A DNA stretch of 43,849 nucleotides from Akkermansia sp. (GCA_022787425.1 JALFWB010000048.1:1-43849), one strand, 5' to 3'. Shown: positions 25,376 to 34,140, counted from the stretch's first letter. Translations and numbers: made by a program. Notes: generated by a model not told the origin, from the sequence alone.

Positions 25376-27477
25376 TGCAGAAAATGGGTAAGACGTTCCT
25401 CCCATTTTTTCACCCTGTCGGGCTCATCGAACCAATATTCTCGAAGCAGGGGGATGAGTTCGTGACGTACCGTCGTGGCCAGGTCGGCATCACTCGGAGT
25501 TCCGTGCTCACAGAAGAAACTATGCCCGATGCGCCACCCACTCTCCAGCTCAAGGTTGAGACACTTGACCTCCTCAACGAGGCGATCAAGCCGCTCACTA
25601 GCGACCTGTTTGCGCCATTTGATAAAACCGTCGGAATCAAAAGCAGGTTCAAGCTCGAAGAAGGTAAAGCGGCGACGCAGGGCATAATCGACCAAAGCCA
25701 AGCTGCGGTCTGCGGTGTTCATCATGCCTATCAGCAGAAGGTTTTTGGGTATACAGAATAACTCATCACCGTGCATCAGTCGCAAGGGCATACCTCGATA
25801 TCCGTCTTCCAGAAGCACGAATAGTTCACCGAAAATTTTGCTGAGATTCCCACGGTTCAGCTCGTCGATAATAAAAATATAGGGTTGCTCCGGGTCGGCT
25901 TCCGCTTTTTTGCAGAAGCGATAAAAGGGGCCGGGTCGTAATTCAAATCCGTCTTTTTCGGGCCGGTATCCCAGCATGAAGTCCTCGTAGCTGTAATTGG
26001 GATGGAATTGAACCATCTCGATTCGGTCGTTATCCTTGCTACCGAGAATAGCCCATGCAAGGCGTTTCGCACAATAGGTTTTGCCCACACCCGGCGCACC
26101 TTGCAGAATGATATTCTTTTTGCGCAGAAGCCTTTCTTTCAGTTCGCGGAACTGTTCAGGGGCAAGGTAGACCTCTTCCAGAAAATCCGCCTCTGTGTAG
26201 GGCTCGGAGGTCAGGTTCTCTCCTTGAGCTCCTGCCTCAATAGCCTCATCCGACTCAATAGCAGAGGGGATGGAGTCATCCAGATGCAATTCCTCAATCG
26301 CCTGCACCAGCTCGTCCCTCAACTTCCATATAAAATGCTTTTCGCCATACCAACCCTCGAAGGGGAGAATCCAGTATGTAGGTCCCTCGCTTTGGGAATC
26401 ACGCAGTTCAAAACGTCTCAAAAACCAAATGATTCGTTTTCCCAAGGATTTCACGATGCCATTGTAAGGTGTTCCTTTGTAGGTCGGATGCGTTTTGCGC
26501 ATTACGTCCTTATTGCTTCCTCTGTGTTCGGGTTGACGATACCAATCCAATACCATCTCGAGGGCGGGTGGATAGAACACGTCCGGATCCTGCAGCATTT
26601 GCTTCCACTCTTCTGTGGTGATGTCAATATTAGCTGTGTAGACACCGTCCTTAACCGTTACCTGCCGCACCTCAAGCTCCTGCAGCTTCTTCTGAGCTTT
26701 CTTATCTGCCTTGGCGTCCTTGGATGCAAGCCATGCCTTCTGAGAGAGGTCTACGAAGTCTCGGTAGGTCTCATCCTGATTAAGTTTTTTTCGGATCTGA
26801 TCAATAATATATAAATATTTTTCTCCATCGGGAACATCCTTGGATAATTCATCAGCTACTTCCTCAAAACCATCTGCGTTCTGCAGATAGAGACGATTGT
26901 ATTTATCCAAGCCGAGAAAACAAGTTGGGCGAATCCAATATAACCCCATACTCAAATTGACCTTGACTCCTCGTTGCTTTATACAGCGATCATAGAGTTC
27001 GATGAATTCTCTCCTTGTCTCCGTGTCGGGGCGATCAGCGTAAGTGATTGCTATGCGAAACATTTCCCAGAGAGAATCTATATCATTTTCCCCGCGTTTT
27101 TCGGCAAACCAATAGAAAGTGGCCCTTTGCGGATTCAAAAGGGGTATGCCGTCAAAATTTCCGGGACTCTCGACCGGGAGGTCAAGCTCCTTCTGAAGGT
27201 GTTCCAAGATGACGCTGCGCTTCTCTCTCTTCATCTGTTTGTTGAACAAAGCCATAACAGTGAAAGGGCAGATATCAAGGATCTCTGAACCCTTTTGTTC
27301 CAACGTTGGTAAATCCATTCCAGCCGACTCGAAGGCACGTCGAACGCATGCAATGAGCGCTGGCCGATCGTCCTCAAAGTCAAGAAGCCGGTCCGCAAAT
27401 CTGCTGTATATTCCAACCCAGTCAAACCGTCCGGATTTGTCGGCTGCCTGTGTATCAATATCGGTAGGAGATGTCAT
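25372..27477 (-). CDS. mcrB: McrB, AAA+ GTPase of McrBC restriction system
   Basis: 701 aa, larger than the classical E. coli McrB (about 460 aa, from memory) because of a long N-terminal region. Residues about 1-420 hold the DNA-recognition part: a block around CIKQRGVKVNLSMGLYWIRP and a WYRQPEHRGSNKDVMRKTHP block followed by an EVE/winged-helix-like FEGWYGEKHFIWKLRDEL segment; which modification it reads is unknown. The AAA+ motor has Walker A GAPGVGKTYCAK (about 461), Walker B YIFIIDELNRGNLSKIFGEL (about 530) and the McrB-specific GTP signature MNTADRS (about 585), followed by DYALRRRF. ATG 27477 lies 7 nt after the -10 box; ATG 27483, two codons earlier, is an alternative. mcrC is coupled downstream. 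Confidence 0.9.
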   Translation of the reverse strand: MTSPTDIDTQAADKSGRFDWVGIYSRFADRLLDFEDDRPALIACVRRAFESAGMDLPTLEQKGSEILDICPFTVMALFNKQMKREKRSVILEHLQKELDLPVESPGNFDGIPLLNPQRATFYWFAEKRGENDIDSLWEMFRIAITYADRPDTETRREFIELYDRCIKQRGVKVNLSMGLYWIRPTCFLGLDKYNRLYLQNADGFEEVADELSKDVPDGEKYLYIIDQIRKKLNQDETYRDFVDLSQKAWLASKDAKADKKAQKKLQELEVRQVTVKDGVYTANIDITTEEWKQMLQDPDVFYPPALEMVLDWYRQPEHRGSNKDVMRKTHPTYKGTPYNGIVKSLGKRIIWFLRRFELRDSQSEGPTYWILPFEGWYGEKHFIWKLRDELVQAIEELHLDDSIPSAIESDEAIEAGAQGENLTSEPYTEADFLEEVYLAPEQFRELKERLLRKKNIILQGAPGVGKTYCAKRLAWAILGSKDNDRIEMVQFHPNYSYEDFMLGYRPEKDGFELRPGPFYRFCKKAEADPEQPYIFIIDELNRGNLSKIFGELFVLLEDGYRGMPLRLMHGDELFCIPKNLLLIGMMNTADRSLALVDYALRRRFTFFELEPAFDSDGFIKWRKQVASERLDRLVEEVKCLNLELESGWRIGHSFFCEHGTPSDADLATTVRHELIPLLREYWFDEPDRVKKWEERLTHFLQ

Positions 27478-27484
27478 GCTCATA

Positions 27485-27513
27485 CATATAGCTCCTTCTC
27501 ACAGACTTGTCAA
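27485..27513 (-). promoter_or_regulatory. Promoter of mcrBC (leaderless)
   Basis: Minus strand: TTGACA (27513-27508), 17 bp, TATATG (27490-27485), then seven bases to ATG 27477. The operon thus carries the same leaderless layout as resident genes, so it is probably expressed in this host. Confidence 0.72.
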
Positions 27514-27722
27514 GCGCAAATTATTCATCCACATCCATGGCCGGAGCATTCTGATTGTGTGCTGCATTTCTCCGACTCTTCGGGCCAGAGATTCGCATCA
27601 TCGCAGTATCGAACGAATACACACCCTAAGGGTGACAAGACGGAGAAAGGTGACTGCTACAGCGTGATGTGATCGCGGCGGAGTGCCGCACCGCTCCTGA
27701 CTCGGTTAGGCGGGGCCTGTTT

Positions 27723-28676
27723 TTACGCAGTTGCCTTCGGCAGGAAGAAATTGCGCTGGGTGGGGGAGATGGGGAGTCCGGCGGTTTGCATGACAAAGAG
27801 CATCTCTTCCCAGAGTCGCCGGCGCTCGGCGAGGTTGAAGGTACGGAGGAGGTAGCTGGGGTGGTGCGCAACAACGACGGGGATGTCGTTGAAGGACCAG
27901 TGGCGTGAAAGGAAGGCGGAGAGCGGGAGGTCTGAGTGCCCAAGGAGCCCACGAGCAGCAACGACGCCGAGCGCAACGATAACCTTGGGGCGGACGAGGT
28001 TGATTTCCGTCTCGAGGATGGGGAGATTGAAGGCAATTTCCCGGGCCGTGGGGTGGCGGGTTTGGGTCGTCTGGTTCTGCTGGTGAGGACGGAACTTGAC
28101 CAATAGAGTGAGGTAGATGGCCTCCCTTGTGAGCCCCATCGCACGGAGCATGGCGTCCAGTTTATCCCCGGCGGGGGACCGAAGCGGAGCACCCGCCGCC
28201 TCATCTTCGAAACTCGGGTAGTCGCCGACAAACATGATATCTGCATGACGACTGCCGATACCCGGAATGGGGGTACGATGCAGTGTACCGAGGGAAAGGA
28301 TCGGACGCCAGTTGGAGAGCATCGCATCGAAACTCCTCCAGCGCTGTTCGGGTGTCTCACCGGCGGGGCGGAAGAAGGGGATGAGCTCCCCCTCGTCCTC
28401 GGAAGAGGAAGCATCTTCATTTTCCTCGAGAAGAGCCAGAAGCGGCCCGTGTGACTCGGTGGACGCGGGAGCTTCTCCGACTCGGGAAGAAGGGGGAACG
28501 GGAGCCGGAGTGGGCGCATCCTCACCCTCTCCGGAACGCGGGGCTCGGCGATTGGCCTTGGCCGCCAGCATCCATTGGCGCAGGATGCCGCGCGCCTCGT
28601 CATCCACCTGCACATACGCGGTACCCTGCTCTTGCAGGGCACGGAGGTATTCGGTAACCAGGTGGAGAGTATTCAT
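27723..28676 (-). CDS. Uracil-DNA glycosylase family 4-like protein lacking Fe-S cysteines
   Basis: 317 aa. Family 4/5 UDGs remove uracil from DNA. Present here: an N-terminal helical region, a Pro/Ser-rich linker (about 55-85), an ADIMFVGDYPSFEDEAAGAP motif 1 near 146 (usually GEAPGxxED), LRSPAGDKLDAML (usually GRAGxLL), HPTAREIAFNLPIL, VIVALGVVAARGLLG, and motif 2 HPSYLLR near 270. The cluster cysteines expected in KCRPP and in the E..C..L segment are absent (KFRPH; EIAFNLPIL), so the 4Fe-4S site appears lost. The catalytic loop is altered too, so activity on uracil is uncertain. A shortened paralog fragment lies beyond mcrBC at 24172-24291. The 3' end is C-rich on the coding strand. Confidence 0.75.
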   Translation of the reverse strand: MNTLHLVTEYLRALQEQGTAYVQVDDEARGILRQWMLAAKANRRAPRSGEGEDAPTPAPVPPSSRVGEAPASTESHGPLLALLEENEDASSSEDEGELIPFFRPAGETPEQRWRSFDAMLSNWRPILSLGTLHRTPIPGIGSRHADIMFVGDYPSFEDEAAGAPLRSPAGDKLDAMLRAMGLTREAIYLTLLVKFRPHQQNQTTQTRHPTAREIAFNLPILETEINLVRPKVIVALGVVAARGLLGHSDLPLSAFLSRHWSFNDIPVVVAHHPSYLLRTFNLAERRRLWEEMLFVMQTAGLPISPTQRNFFLPKATA

Positions 28677-28688
28677 CGCGTTGCCTCT

Positions 28689-28717
28689 ATGGTAGCAGAA
28701 GGCCGCCGCCGGGTCAA
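28689..28717 (-). promoter_or_regulatory. Promoter of the UDG-like gene
   Basis: Minus strand: TTGACC (28717-28712), 17 bp, TACCAT (28694-28689), then 12 bases to ATG 28676, giving a leader of about 5 nt. Confidence 0.68.
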
Positions 28718-28751
28718 GCGCGGAGCCTGACAGGGGGCAGAAGTGACAGCA

Positions 28752-31409
28752 TCACGGCACCTCCTCCGCCACCGGATCTTCCCCATCGATGTCCGGTGTC
28801 TCGTCCGGGTCCACCGCAATGTCGTCCTCATCCGCCGCCGAGTAGGCACTGTGCGCCGTGCAGAGCCCGGTGTGCTTGGCTGGGTCTGCCAGCGGCTCGG
28901 AATAGGCCGTACCCGCGTGCTCACAACCCGTGTGCGCCAAGAGCCCGGACTTACGGCAGAGCCGCATTCCCGACCCACGCTGAGTGGCCGGAGTGGTGCG
29001 GATCTCCCCCATTCTATAACCCCGCGCTGCTGCACGCTGCATGGCCCCCACCCAGAGCGGCAGTGCCACCGTGCCGCCGTAAGCACGGTCCGCAATGGTA
29101 GCGGGGCGGTCGAAGCCCACCCAAACCGCTGCCGTCAAATCCGAGGTGAAACCGCAGAACCAAGCATTTTTATAATTATTTGTCGTACCCGTTTTCCCCC
29201 CGCAGGGAGCAGTAAAGCCCAGACGCTGCATGCTGCCGGCCGTGCCCCCCGGCTTGGTAATCTGCTGCAGAATAGTCGAGGTGCGCACCGCTGTAGCGCG
29301 CGAGAACACTCGCCTCTGCTCCGGTTGATTCTGCCAAAGCACACGCCCCTCGGCATCGGTGATGCGCTCGATAATGAAGGGCGTGGGTCGCACCCCTCCA
29401 TTGGCAAAAATCGTGAATGCACCCGCTACCTCCAGGGGAGATGCCTCCCAAGTGCCCAAGTAGATGGTAGGACCTTTGGGCCGTGTGGCCAGAGGAAACC
29501 CCGCCATGAGCCCGTAGGTAGCCACGTTGCTGAGCCCCGCGCGGTTGCCGATGCGAACCGTCATCGTGTTGCGACTCTTGAGCAGCCCCCAACCGGCAGG
29601 GTGCACCCCGGTGAAACGTCCGTCCGCATTACCGGGACGCCAGTTGCGAGCACCTGCTATCTCGCCGGGTTGAATCCTGTCATCGGATACAAGTGTATTC
29701 TCCGTCCCCCCGCGCTCGAAGAAGGAGGAGTAGACAAAGGGCTTGAAGATGGACCCCACCTGACGGCGACTCTGCACCGCGCGATTCAGCGGCGACTCCC
29801 CGCTATCGCGTCCGCCGACCACCGCCAGCAGTGCCCCCGTTGCGTTATCCAGAATAACACAGGCCGCCTGTAGGTAGCGCGGACGCAGCTTCTCGGCCTC
29901 CTCCGGGGAGAGGGCGGCTCGTTGGGCCTGAAACTGCGCGCGCGTCTGGTGCGGGTACTTGCGGTTGTTCTCGAACATGGCCGTCAGGCGCGTGTCGAGC
30001 TCCTGCATCACGCCGTCCTGCAGGTCCAGATCCAGCGTGGTCTGTACCCGCAGTCCACCGGCATAAACTGTCTCTTCCTTGATACCCCGGTTATTTTTCT
30101 CCAGCATATCGAGGATGTGGTCCACCTCGCTGCGGACGAGATCCAGCGCGTAATTATCCGTACCGCGCGGCTCCGGTTTGCTGGTCACGAGCGGTTCCGC
30201 GAGCGCGGCCTCCAGTTGATTCTTGCTGATTTTGCCGTACTCGAACATGAGGTTCAGAACCTTATCGCGCTGCACCACGGCGGCATGGTGGTCATGATAG
30301 GGAGAAAAGACATTCGGGCTGCAGATAATACCGGCAAGCATGGCCGCCTCCCCCAGGGTCAACTGCATGGGCGTTTTGTTAAAATACCCGGCGGCTGCCT
30401 GCTTGAGCCCCATGAAGGTATGCCCCCAGAAAATACGGTTGATGTAGCAGGTGAGGATAGTCTGCTTGTCAAAGGTGGACTCAATGCGCCGCGCGAGGGC
30501 CATCTCCGTGAGCTTAGCATCAAAGTTGCGGTTGCGGTGATTGTAAGTGGTCTTGGCCAGCTGCATGGTGAGGGTGGAAGCCCCCTGCGTGGTGCGGTGG
30601 TGTTTGAACACCTGCCCCACCGCGCGCATCACACCGCGAAAATCTACACCGCCGTGGGTAAAGAAGGAGCGGTCCTCCTGCAGGATGAGCGCATCAATAA
30701 AATAACTCGGCACCTCGGCGTGCAGGTTCGTGATGCTGCGGCGGTTCTCTCCGTGCAGGGTGCCCACCTCCTCGCCCCGGCGGTCCAGCACGATGCTGCG
30801 CTCCGGCATGCGGTGAATCTGCGTGATGTCGTATCGCCCGGCCTTGATACCATAGATGATACCCACGAGGACCATCGCAAAGAGGCCAACAAAGGCAAAA
30901 CTGAGGATGAAACGCAGAGGCCAAAGAATCACCTTCGGCAGAGTGCGCGTGACGAAGTAGATGAAGCGGAAGGGAAAGGTGCAGAACAGCCACACGCCGC
31001 GCCACAGGGTCATGCCTTTTTTCGGTGGCCGAATGACCTCCTGCAGCGGGTTATCCTCCGCCGGTTTGAGGCTCTGTGCGAACTCTCGCCACGACCCCGG
31101 AAGAGTGGCCGGTGCTTCCCGAGTTTCCGGCCGTGGCTGCGGGGCAGGGCGGGGCTGAGGATCGGGACGAGGCGGTTCCTCGCGCCGGGGAGGTGGAGCT
31201 GCCGGTTCCGGTGCTCGGCGAGGAGCGGTGGGGGTGGTGTATTCGTTCCTCGGTGGCAGGGGCTCTTCCTCCTCCGGGTAGGGATCCGGCTCGGGGCGCG
31301 CGGGCTGAAGACGCGGTCTCGGTGCGGCCTGCGGTTGCGCATACCGGCGCCCCCGTCCCCGGTGCTCGGGTGCGGGATCATCCTCCGTTGCTTTGTATCG
31401 CGGGCTCAT
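28752..31409 (-). CDS. Class A penicillin-binding protein (PBP1A type)
   Basis: 885 aa. Bifunctional glycosyltransferase/transpeptidase that polymerises and cross-links peptidoglycan. A long cytosolic N-terminus (about 130 residues) is very rich in Pro, Arg and Glu. One membrane anchor follows (about 160-190, LSFAFVGLFAMVLVGIIYGI). The GT51 domain shows LILQEDRSFFTHGGVDFRGV (about 240), GASTLTMQLAKTTY and a KQTILTCYINRIFWG block. The transpeptidase has the SxxK active site in GSIFKPFVYSS (about 550), SRN as the SxN motif and KTGTTNNYKNAWFCGF (about 738). The C-terminus is acidic with several Cys. It has its own promoter, divergent from ilvC. The UDG-like gene follows on the same strand after 75 nt. 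Confidence 0.95.
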   Translation of the reverse strand: MSPRYKATEDDPAPEHRGRGRRYAQPQAAPRPRLQPARPEPDPYPEEEEPLPPRNEYTTPTAPRRAPEPAAPPPRREEPPRPDPQPRPAPQPRPETREAPATLPGSWREFAQSLKPAEDNPLQEVIRPPKKGMTLWRGVWLFCTFPFRFIYFVTRTLPKVILWPLRFILSFAFVGLFAMVLVGIIYGIKAGRYDITQIHRMPERSIVLDRRGEEVGTLHGENRRSITNLHAEVPSYFIDALILQEDRSFFTHGGVDFRGVMRAVGQVFKHHRTTQGASTLTMQLAKTTYNHRNRNFDAKLTEMALARRIESTFDKQTILTCYINRIFWGHTFMGLKQAAAGYFNKTPMQLTLGEAAMLAGIICSPNVFSPYHDHHAAVVQRDKVLNLMFEYGKISKNQLEAALAEPLVTSKPEPRGTDNYALDLVRSEVDHILDMLEKNNRGIKEETVYAGGLRVQTTLDLDLQDGVMQELDTRLTAMFENNRKYPHQTRAQFQAQRAALSPEEAEKLRPRYLQAACVILDNATGALLAVVGGRDSGESPLNRAVQSRRQVGSIFKPFVYSSFFERGGTENTLVSDDRIQPGEIAGARNWRPGNADGRFTGVHPAGWGLLKSRNTMTVRIGNRAGLSNVATYGLMAGFPLATRPKGPTIYLGTWEASPLEVAGAFTIFANGGVRPTPFIIERITDAEGRVLWQNQPEQRRVFSRATAVRTSTILQQITKPGGTAGSMQRLGFTAPCGGKTGTTNNYKNAWFCGFTSDLTAAVWVGFDRPATIADRAYGGTVALPLWVGAMQRAAARGYRMGEIRTTPATQRGSGMRLCRKSGLLAHTGCEHAGTAYSEPLADPAKHTGLCTAHSAYSAADEDDIAVDPDETPDIDGEDPVAEEVP

Positions 31410-31448
31410 CTGCTGCCGTTCGGGCCTCCCTCTCCGTGACCCTGCACC

Positions 31449-31477
31449 AGCTTACCACACACGCGCACGCGCCGCAA
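31449..31477 (-). promoter_or_regulatory. Promoter of the PBP gene
   Basis: Minus strand: TTGCGG (31477-31472), 17 bp, TAAGCT (31454-31449). The leader is about 33 nt and contains a purine-rich stretch, but too far from the ATG to serve as a normal Shine-Dalgarno. Confidence 0.6.
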
Positions 31478-31511
31478 GTCTCATTTCTTTTGTCATACTT
31501 CATTATTTGCC

Positions 31512-31539
31512 TTGATTCCCGCACAGAGCGTGCTATGCT
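31512..31539 (+). promoter_or_regulatory. Promoter of ilvC
   Basis: TTGATT (31512-31517), 16 bp, TATGCT (31534-31539). Transcription should start at about 31546, the first base of a perfect hairpin. Confidence 0.62.
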
Positions 31540-31544
31540 GTTCC

Positions 31545-31569
31545 CAGACATCCGAACATAGGATGTCTG
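31545..31569 (+). promoter_or_regulatory. Perfect hairpin at the 5' end of the ilvC leader
   Basis: CAGACATCC (31545-31553) pairs with GGATGTCTG (31561-31569) around the 7-nt loop GAACATA. It begins at the predicted first transcribed base. It is followed by a 25-nt unstructured, pyrimidine-rich stretch to ATG 31595. It could be a 5' stabilising stem in RNA or an operator in DNA. There is no T-run, so it is not a terminator. Confidence 0.6.
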
Positions 31570-31594
31570 CATCTTTCACTTCATTATTTCAACC

Positions 31595-32575
31595 ATGAAT
31601 ATTCTCCATGATAAGGACGGCGATGTGAGCCTCCTGAACGGAAAGACGGTGGCCGTCATCGGCTATGGTGCGCAGGGCCGTGCCCAGGCGCTTTGCATGC
31701 GCGACAGCGGTGTGCATGTGATCATCGGTCTGCGCCCCGGCAAGAGCTGGGACGCTGCGGTGCAGGACGGCTTCGAGGTGATGCCCGTGGCCGAGGCTGC
31801 CGAGAAGGCCGACATCGTGCACCTGCTGCTGCCGGACGAGAAGCACGGCGAGGTGTATGCCACGCAGATCAAGCCCGCGATGAAGGCCGGCAAGACGCTG
31901 TGCTGCTCCCACGGCTTCGCTTACGTGTTCAAGACGATCGAGCCGCCGGCGGATGTGGACGTGATCATGGTGGCTCCCAAGGGCCCGGGCACGGAGGTGC
32001 GCCGCGTGTTCGAGGAGGGCTTCGGTTGCCCGGGGCTCATCGCCGTATTCCAAAACCCGAGCGGACAAGCCCGCGAGATCGCTCTGGCCATCGCTAAGGC
32101 GGAGGGTCTGACCCGCGGCGGCGTGCTGGAGTGCACCATGGCCCAGGAGACCTACGAGGATCTGTTCGGCGAGCAGAACGTGCTCTGCGGTGGTCTGGTC
32201 GACCTGATGAAGTACGGCTTCGAGACGCTGATTGAGGCCGGTTACCCGCACGAGATGGCTTACTTTGAGTGCGTGCACGAGGCCAAACTGATCGTGGACC
32301 TGATCTACGCCGGCGGCATTCAGCGCATGAACTCCGTCATCTCTAACACTGCCGAGTTCGGTGAGTACTACAACGGCCCGCAGATTCTCGGTCCGGAGGT
32401 GAAGGCCAAGATGAAGGAGAGCCTCAAGCGCATCGAGTCCGGCCAGTTTGCCAAGGATTGGCTGGCGGAGGCCGCTGCCGGTGCCCCGAACCTGCAGGCC
32501 AAGCGTGCTGCTCTGGCCGATCATCCCGTGGAGATCGTGGGTAAGAAGATCCGCGCCCTCTTCGAGCGCAAGTAA
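31595..32575 (+). CDS. ilvC: Ketol-acid reductoisomerase, class I
   Basis: 326 aa, usual size for the short class. Converts acetolactate or acetohydroxybutyrate to the dihydroxy acid with NAD(P)H and Mg2+, in valine, isoleucine and leucine synthesis. The Rossmann part shows VAVIGYGAQGRAQALCMRDS and the coenzyme-specificity loop GLRPGKSWDAA; the APKGPG turn follows. The helical domain has the metal ligands in TMAQETYEDLFGEQNVLCGG and YFECVHEAKLIVDLIYAGG. ATG 31595 has no Shine-Dalgarno; ATTATTTCAACC precedes it. No other ilv or leu gene is in the window; the gene is a single unit closed by a strong terminator. Confidence 0.97.
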   Translation: MNILHDKDGDVSLLNGKTVAVIGYGAQGRAQALCMRDSGVHVIIGLRPGKSWDAAVQDGFEVMPVAEAAEKADIVHLLLPDEKHGEVYATQIKPAMKAGKTLCCSHGFAYVFKTIEPPADVDVIMVAPKGPGTEVRRVFEEGFGCPGLIAVFQNPSGQAREIALAIAKAEGLTRGGVLECTMAQETYEDLFGEQNVLCGGLVDLMKYGFETLIEAGYPHEMAYFECVHEAKLIVDLIYAGGIQRMNSVISNTAEFGEYYNGPQILGPEVKAKMKESLKRIESGQFAKDWLAEAAAGAPNLQAKRAALADHPVEIVGKKIRALFERK

Positions 32576-32588
32576 GCTATACCCCTAC

Positions 32589-32627
32589 CCCCGCCCGGAT
32601 GGACGCAAGCCTCCGGGCGGGGCTTTT
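32589..32627 (+). terminator. Intrinsic terminator after ilvC
   Basis: CCCCGCCCGGA (32589-32599) pairs perfectly with TCCGGGCGGGG (32612-32622), followed by CTTTTC. The ATG of the next gene is 14 nt after the stem. Confidence 0.88.
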
Positions 32628-32635
32628 CTATCGCC

Positions 32636-33424
32636 ATGCCATCTGTTATCCATATTGAGAATGCCACGGTTTATCTCTCCGGCCGCCGGGTGTTGAAGGA
32701 CATTCGCTGGCAGGTGGAACGCGGCGGGCGTTATTTTATTCTCGGTGCCAACGGGGCCGGTAAGACCACCCTGGTGCGCATGCTGCTGGGCTATGCTTGG
32801 CCGCTCTTCGGTGCCACGGTGGAGGTTCTGGGCAAGCGCTTCGGCGGTGTGAACCTGCAGGAGCTGCGGCGGCACATCGCTTGGGTGAGTCCGCTGATGC
32901 ACCGCTGGCTGGGTGACCGCGATTGGACGGGGCGGGAGATGGTGCTCTCCGGGCCGGACGCGACGATAGGGCTGTTCCGCACCCCCACGGAGGCGGAGGA
33001 GGTCCGCGCTGCCGAGCTGATGGAGTCTCTCCGCGCGACCGATCTGATGGAGCGGCCTGTGTCGGTGATGAGTAGCGGCGAGCAGGTCAAGGTGCTGATC
33101 GCGCGTGCCCTGATGACGGACCCGGAGCTGATGATTCTGGACGAGCCGAGCGTGTTCTTGGACATCGCGGGGCGGGAGTTCCTGCTGCGCACCATCGCCG
33201 AGCTGGCGGCGGCGCGCCCGAAGCTGACGCTGGTGTTTATCACCCAACGCATCGAGGACATCCTGCCGGAGTTCACCCGCGGCATGATTCTGCGGGAGGG
33301 CGAAATCCTGGCCGACGGACCGCGGGAGGAGGTGCTTACCGAGCCCCTGCTGAACGAGGCGTTCGGAATGAATATCCGACTGATTCCCGGCCGCAACGGT
33401 CGGCTGTGGAGCGTTATCGAATAA
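32636..33424 (+). CDS. Lone ABC-type ATPase (ModF/iron-type)
   Basis: 262 aa, one nucleotide-binding domain. Walker A is GANGAGKTTLVRML (about residues 39-52), the signature is VMSSGEQVKVLIARAL (SSGEQ instead of LSGGQ), and Walker B is LMILDEPSVFLD, followed by FITQRIEDILPEF in place of the usual H-loop (TQR where T-H is expected). No permease or binding protein is adjacent, so the substrate is unknown and it may work with a distant membrane partner or not in transport at all. It starts 14 nt after the ilvC terminator stem with no visible promoter of its own, so readthrough from ilvC or a weak promoter is needed. A GntR regulator follows after 15 nt. Confidence 0.82.
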   Translation: MPSVIHIENATVYLSGRRVLKDIRWQVERGGRYFILGANGAGKTTLVRMLLGYAWPLFGATVEVLGKRFGGVNLQELRRHIAWVSPLMHRWLGDRDWTGREMVLSGPDATIGLFRTPTEAEEVRAAELMESLRATDLMERPVSVMSSGEQVKVLIARALMTDPELMILDEPSVFLDIAGREFLLRTIAELAAARPKLTLVFITQRIEDILPEFTRGMILREGEILADGPREEVLTEPLLNEAFGMNIRLIPGRNGRLWSVIE

Positions 33425-33439
33425 CAACTCTTTTCTGCT

Positions 33440-34111
33440 GTGCCCATCCGCAAACCGGTCCGCAAGTCGCTCTCTCGTCAGGTGCTGGAGAGCATGGAGA
33501 GCCTCATCCGCGATGGCGAGTGGGCCGTGGGGCAGCGCATCCCCTCCGAGCCGGAGCTGATGCGCCTCTTCCAAGTGGGGCACAACACGGTTCGCGAGGC
33601 CGTGCAGGGGCTGGTGCACACCGGTATGCTCTGCGTGAGGCCGGGTGACGGTACGTATGTAACAGCTACCGACAAGCTGGACGCAGCTCTGACGAACCGA
33701 CTGTGCGAGGAGTCTGTTCCCGCGCGCATTCTGGAGGCTCGCTTGGCCATCGAGCAGGCCGTGGTAGCCTTGGCCGCCCGCCGCTGCACCCCGGCGGAGC
33801 TGGCAGACATCGAGGCGGCCTGGGCGCGCTGCGGCGAGCGCACCGGGCGCGGCATCGAGGACGACATGGCCTTCCATATCGCCATCGCAGACGCAGCAGG
33901 TAACCCCCTCCTCAGCCACATCTACCGCGTGATTGTCGACTACCTACGCAGCCAGTTCTCCGATCTCCTCGCCGAACGCCAATACGACCCATCCGCCCTC
34001 AGCCTGCACGAGGAACTCCTGCAAGCCCTCCGCCGTCGCGACGAAGCCTCCGCCCGCAACATCGTGGCAAAAATCGTGGACTTCGACTACTCCCACCTCC
34101 CGGCGGAGTAA
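33440..34111 (+). CDS. GntR-family transcriptional regulator, FadR (FCD) subfamily
   Basis: 223 aa, GTG start. The N-terminal winged helix is typical (LESMESLIRDGEW then GQRIPSEPELMRLFQVGHNT and VREAVQGLVHTGML, with GDGTYV at the wing). The C-terminal all-helical FCD domain has LEARLAIEQAVVALAARRC, DMAFHIAIADAAGNPLL (Asp and His that commonly bind metal) and HEELLQALRRRDEASA. Members usually sense small organic acids and repress nearby genes. The gene lies 15 nt after the ABC ATPase and 67 nt before the lipoprotein gene, whose promoter contains a palindrome (34145-34162) that would suit a dimeric repressor. That link is inference. The 3' end is strongly C-rich. Confidence 0.87.
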   Translation: MPIRKPVRKSLSRQVLESMESLIRDGEWAVGQRIPSEPELMRLFQVGHNTVREAVQGLVHTGMLCVRPGDGTYVTATDKLDAALTNRLCEESVPARILEARLAIEQAVVALAARRCTPAELADIEAAWARCGERTGRGIEDDMAFHIAIADAAGNPLLSHIYRVIVDYLRSQFSDLLAERQYDPSALSLHEELLQALRRRDEASARNIVAKIVDFDYSHLPAE

Positions 34112-34140
34112 TTATTTATGCCACGTTGCCGCCTTTCTGC

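Noticed and set aside
32589..33424. ABC ATPase as part of an ilvC operon
   Set aside because: A strong terminator separates them and there is no functional link; readthrough remains possible.
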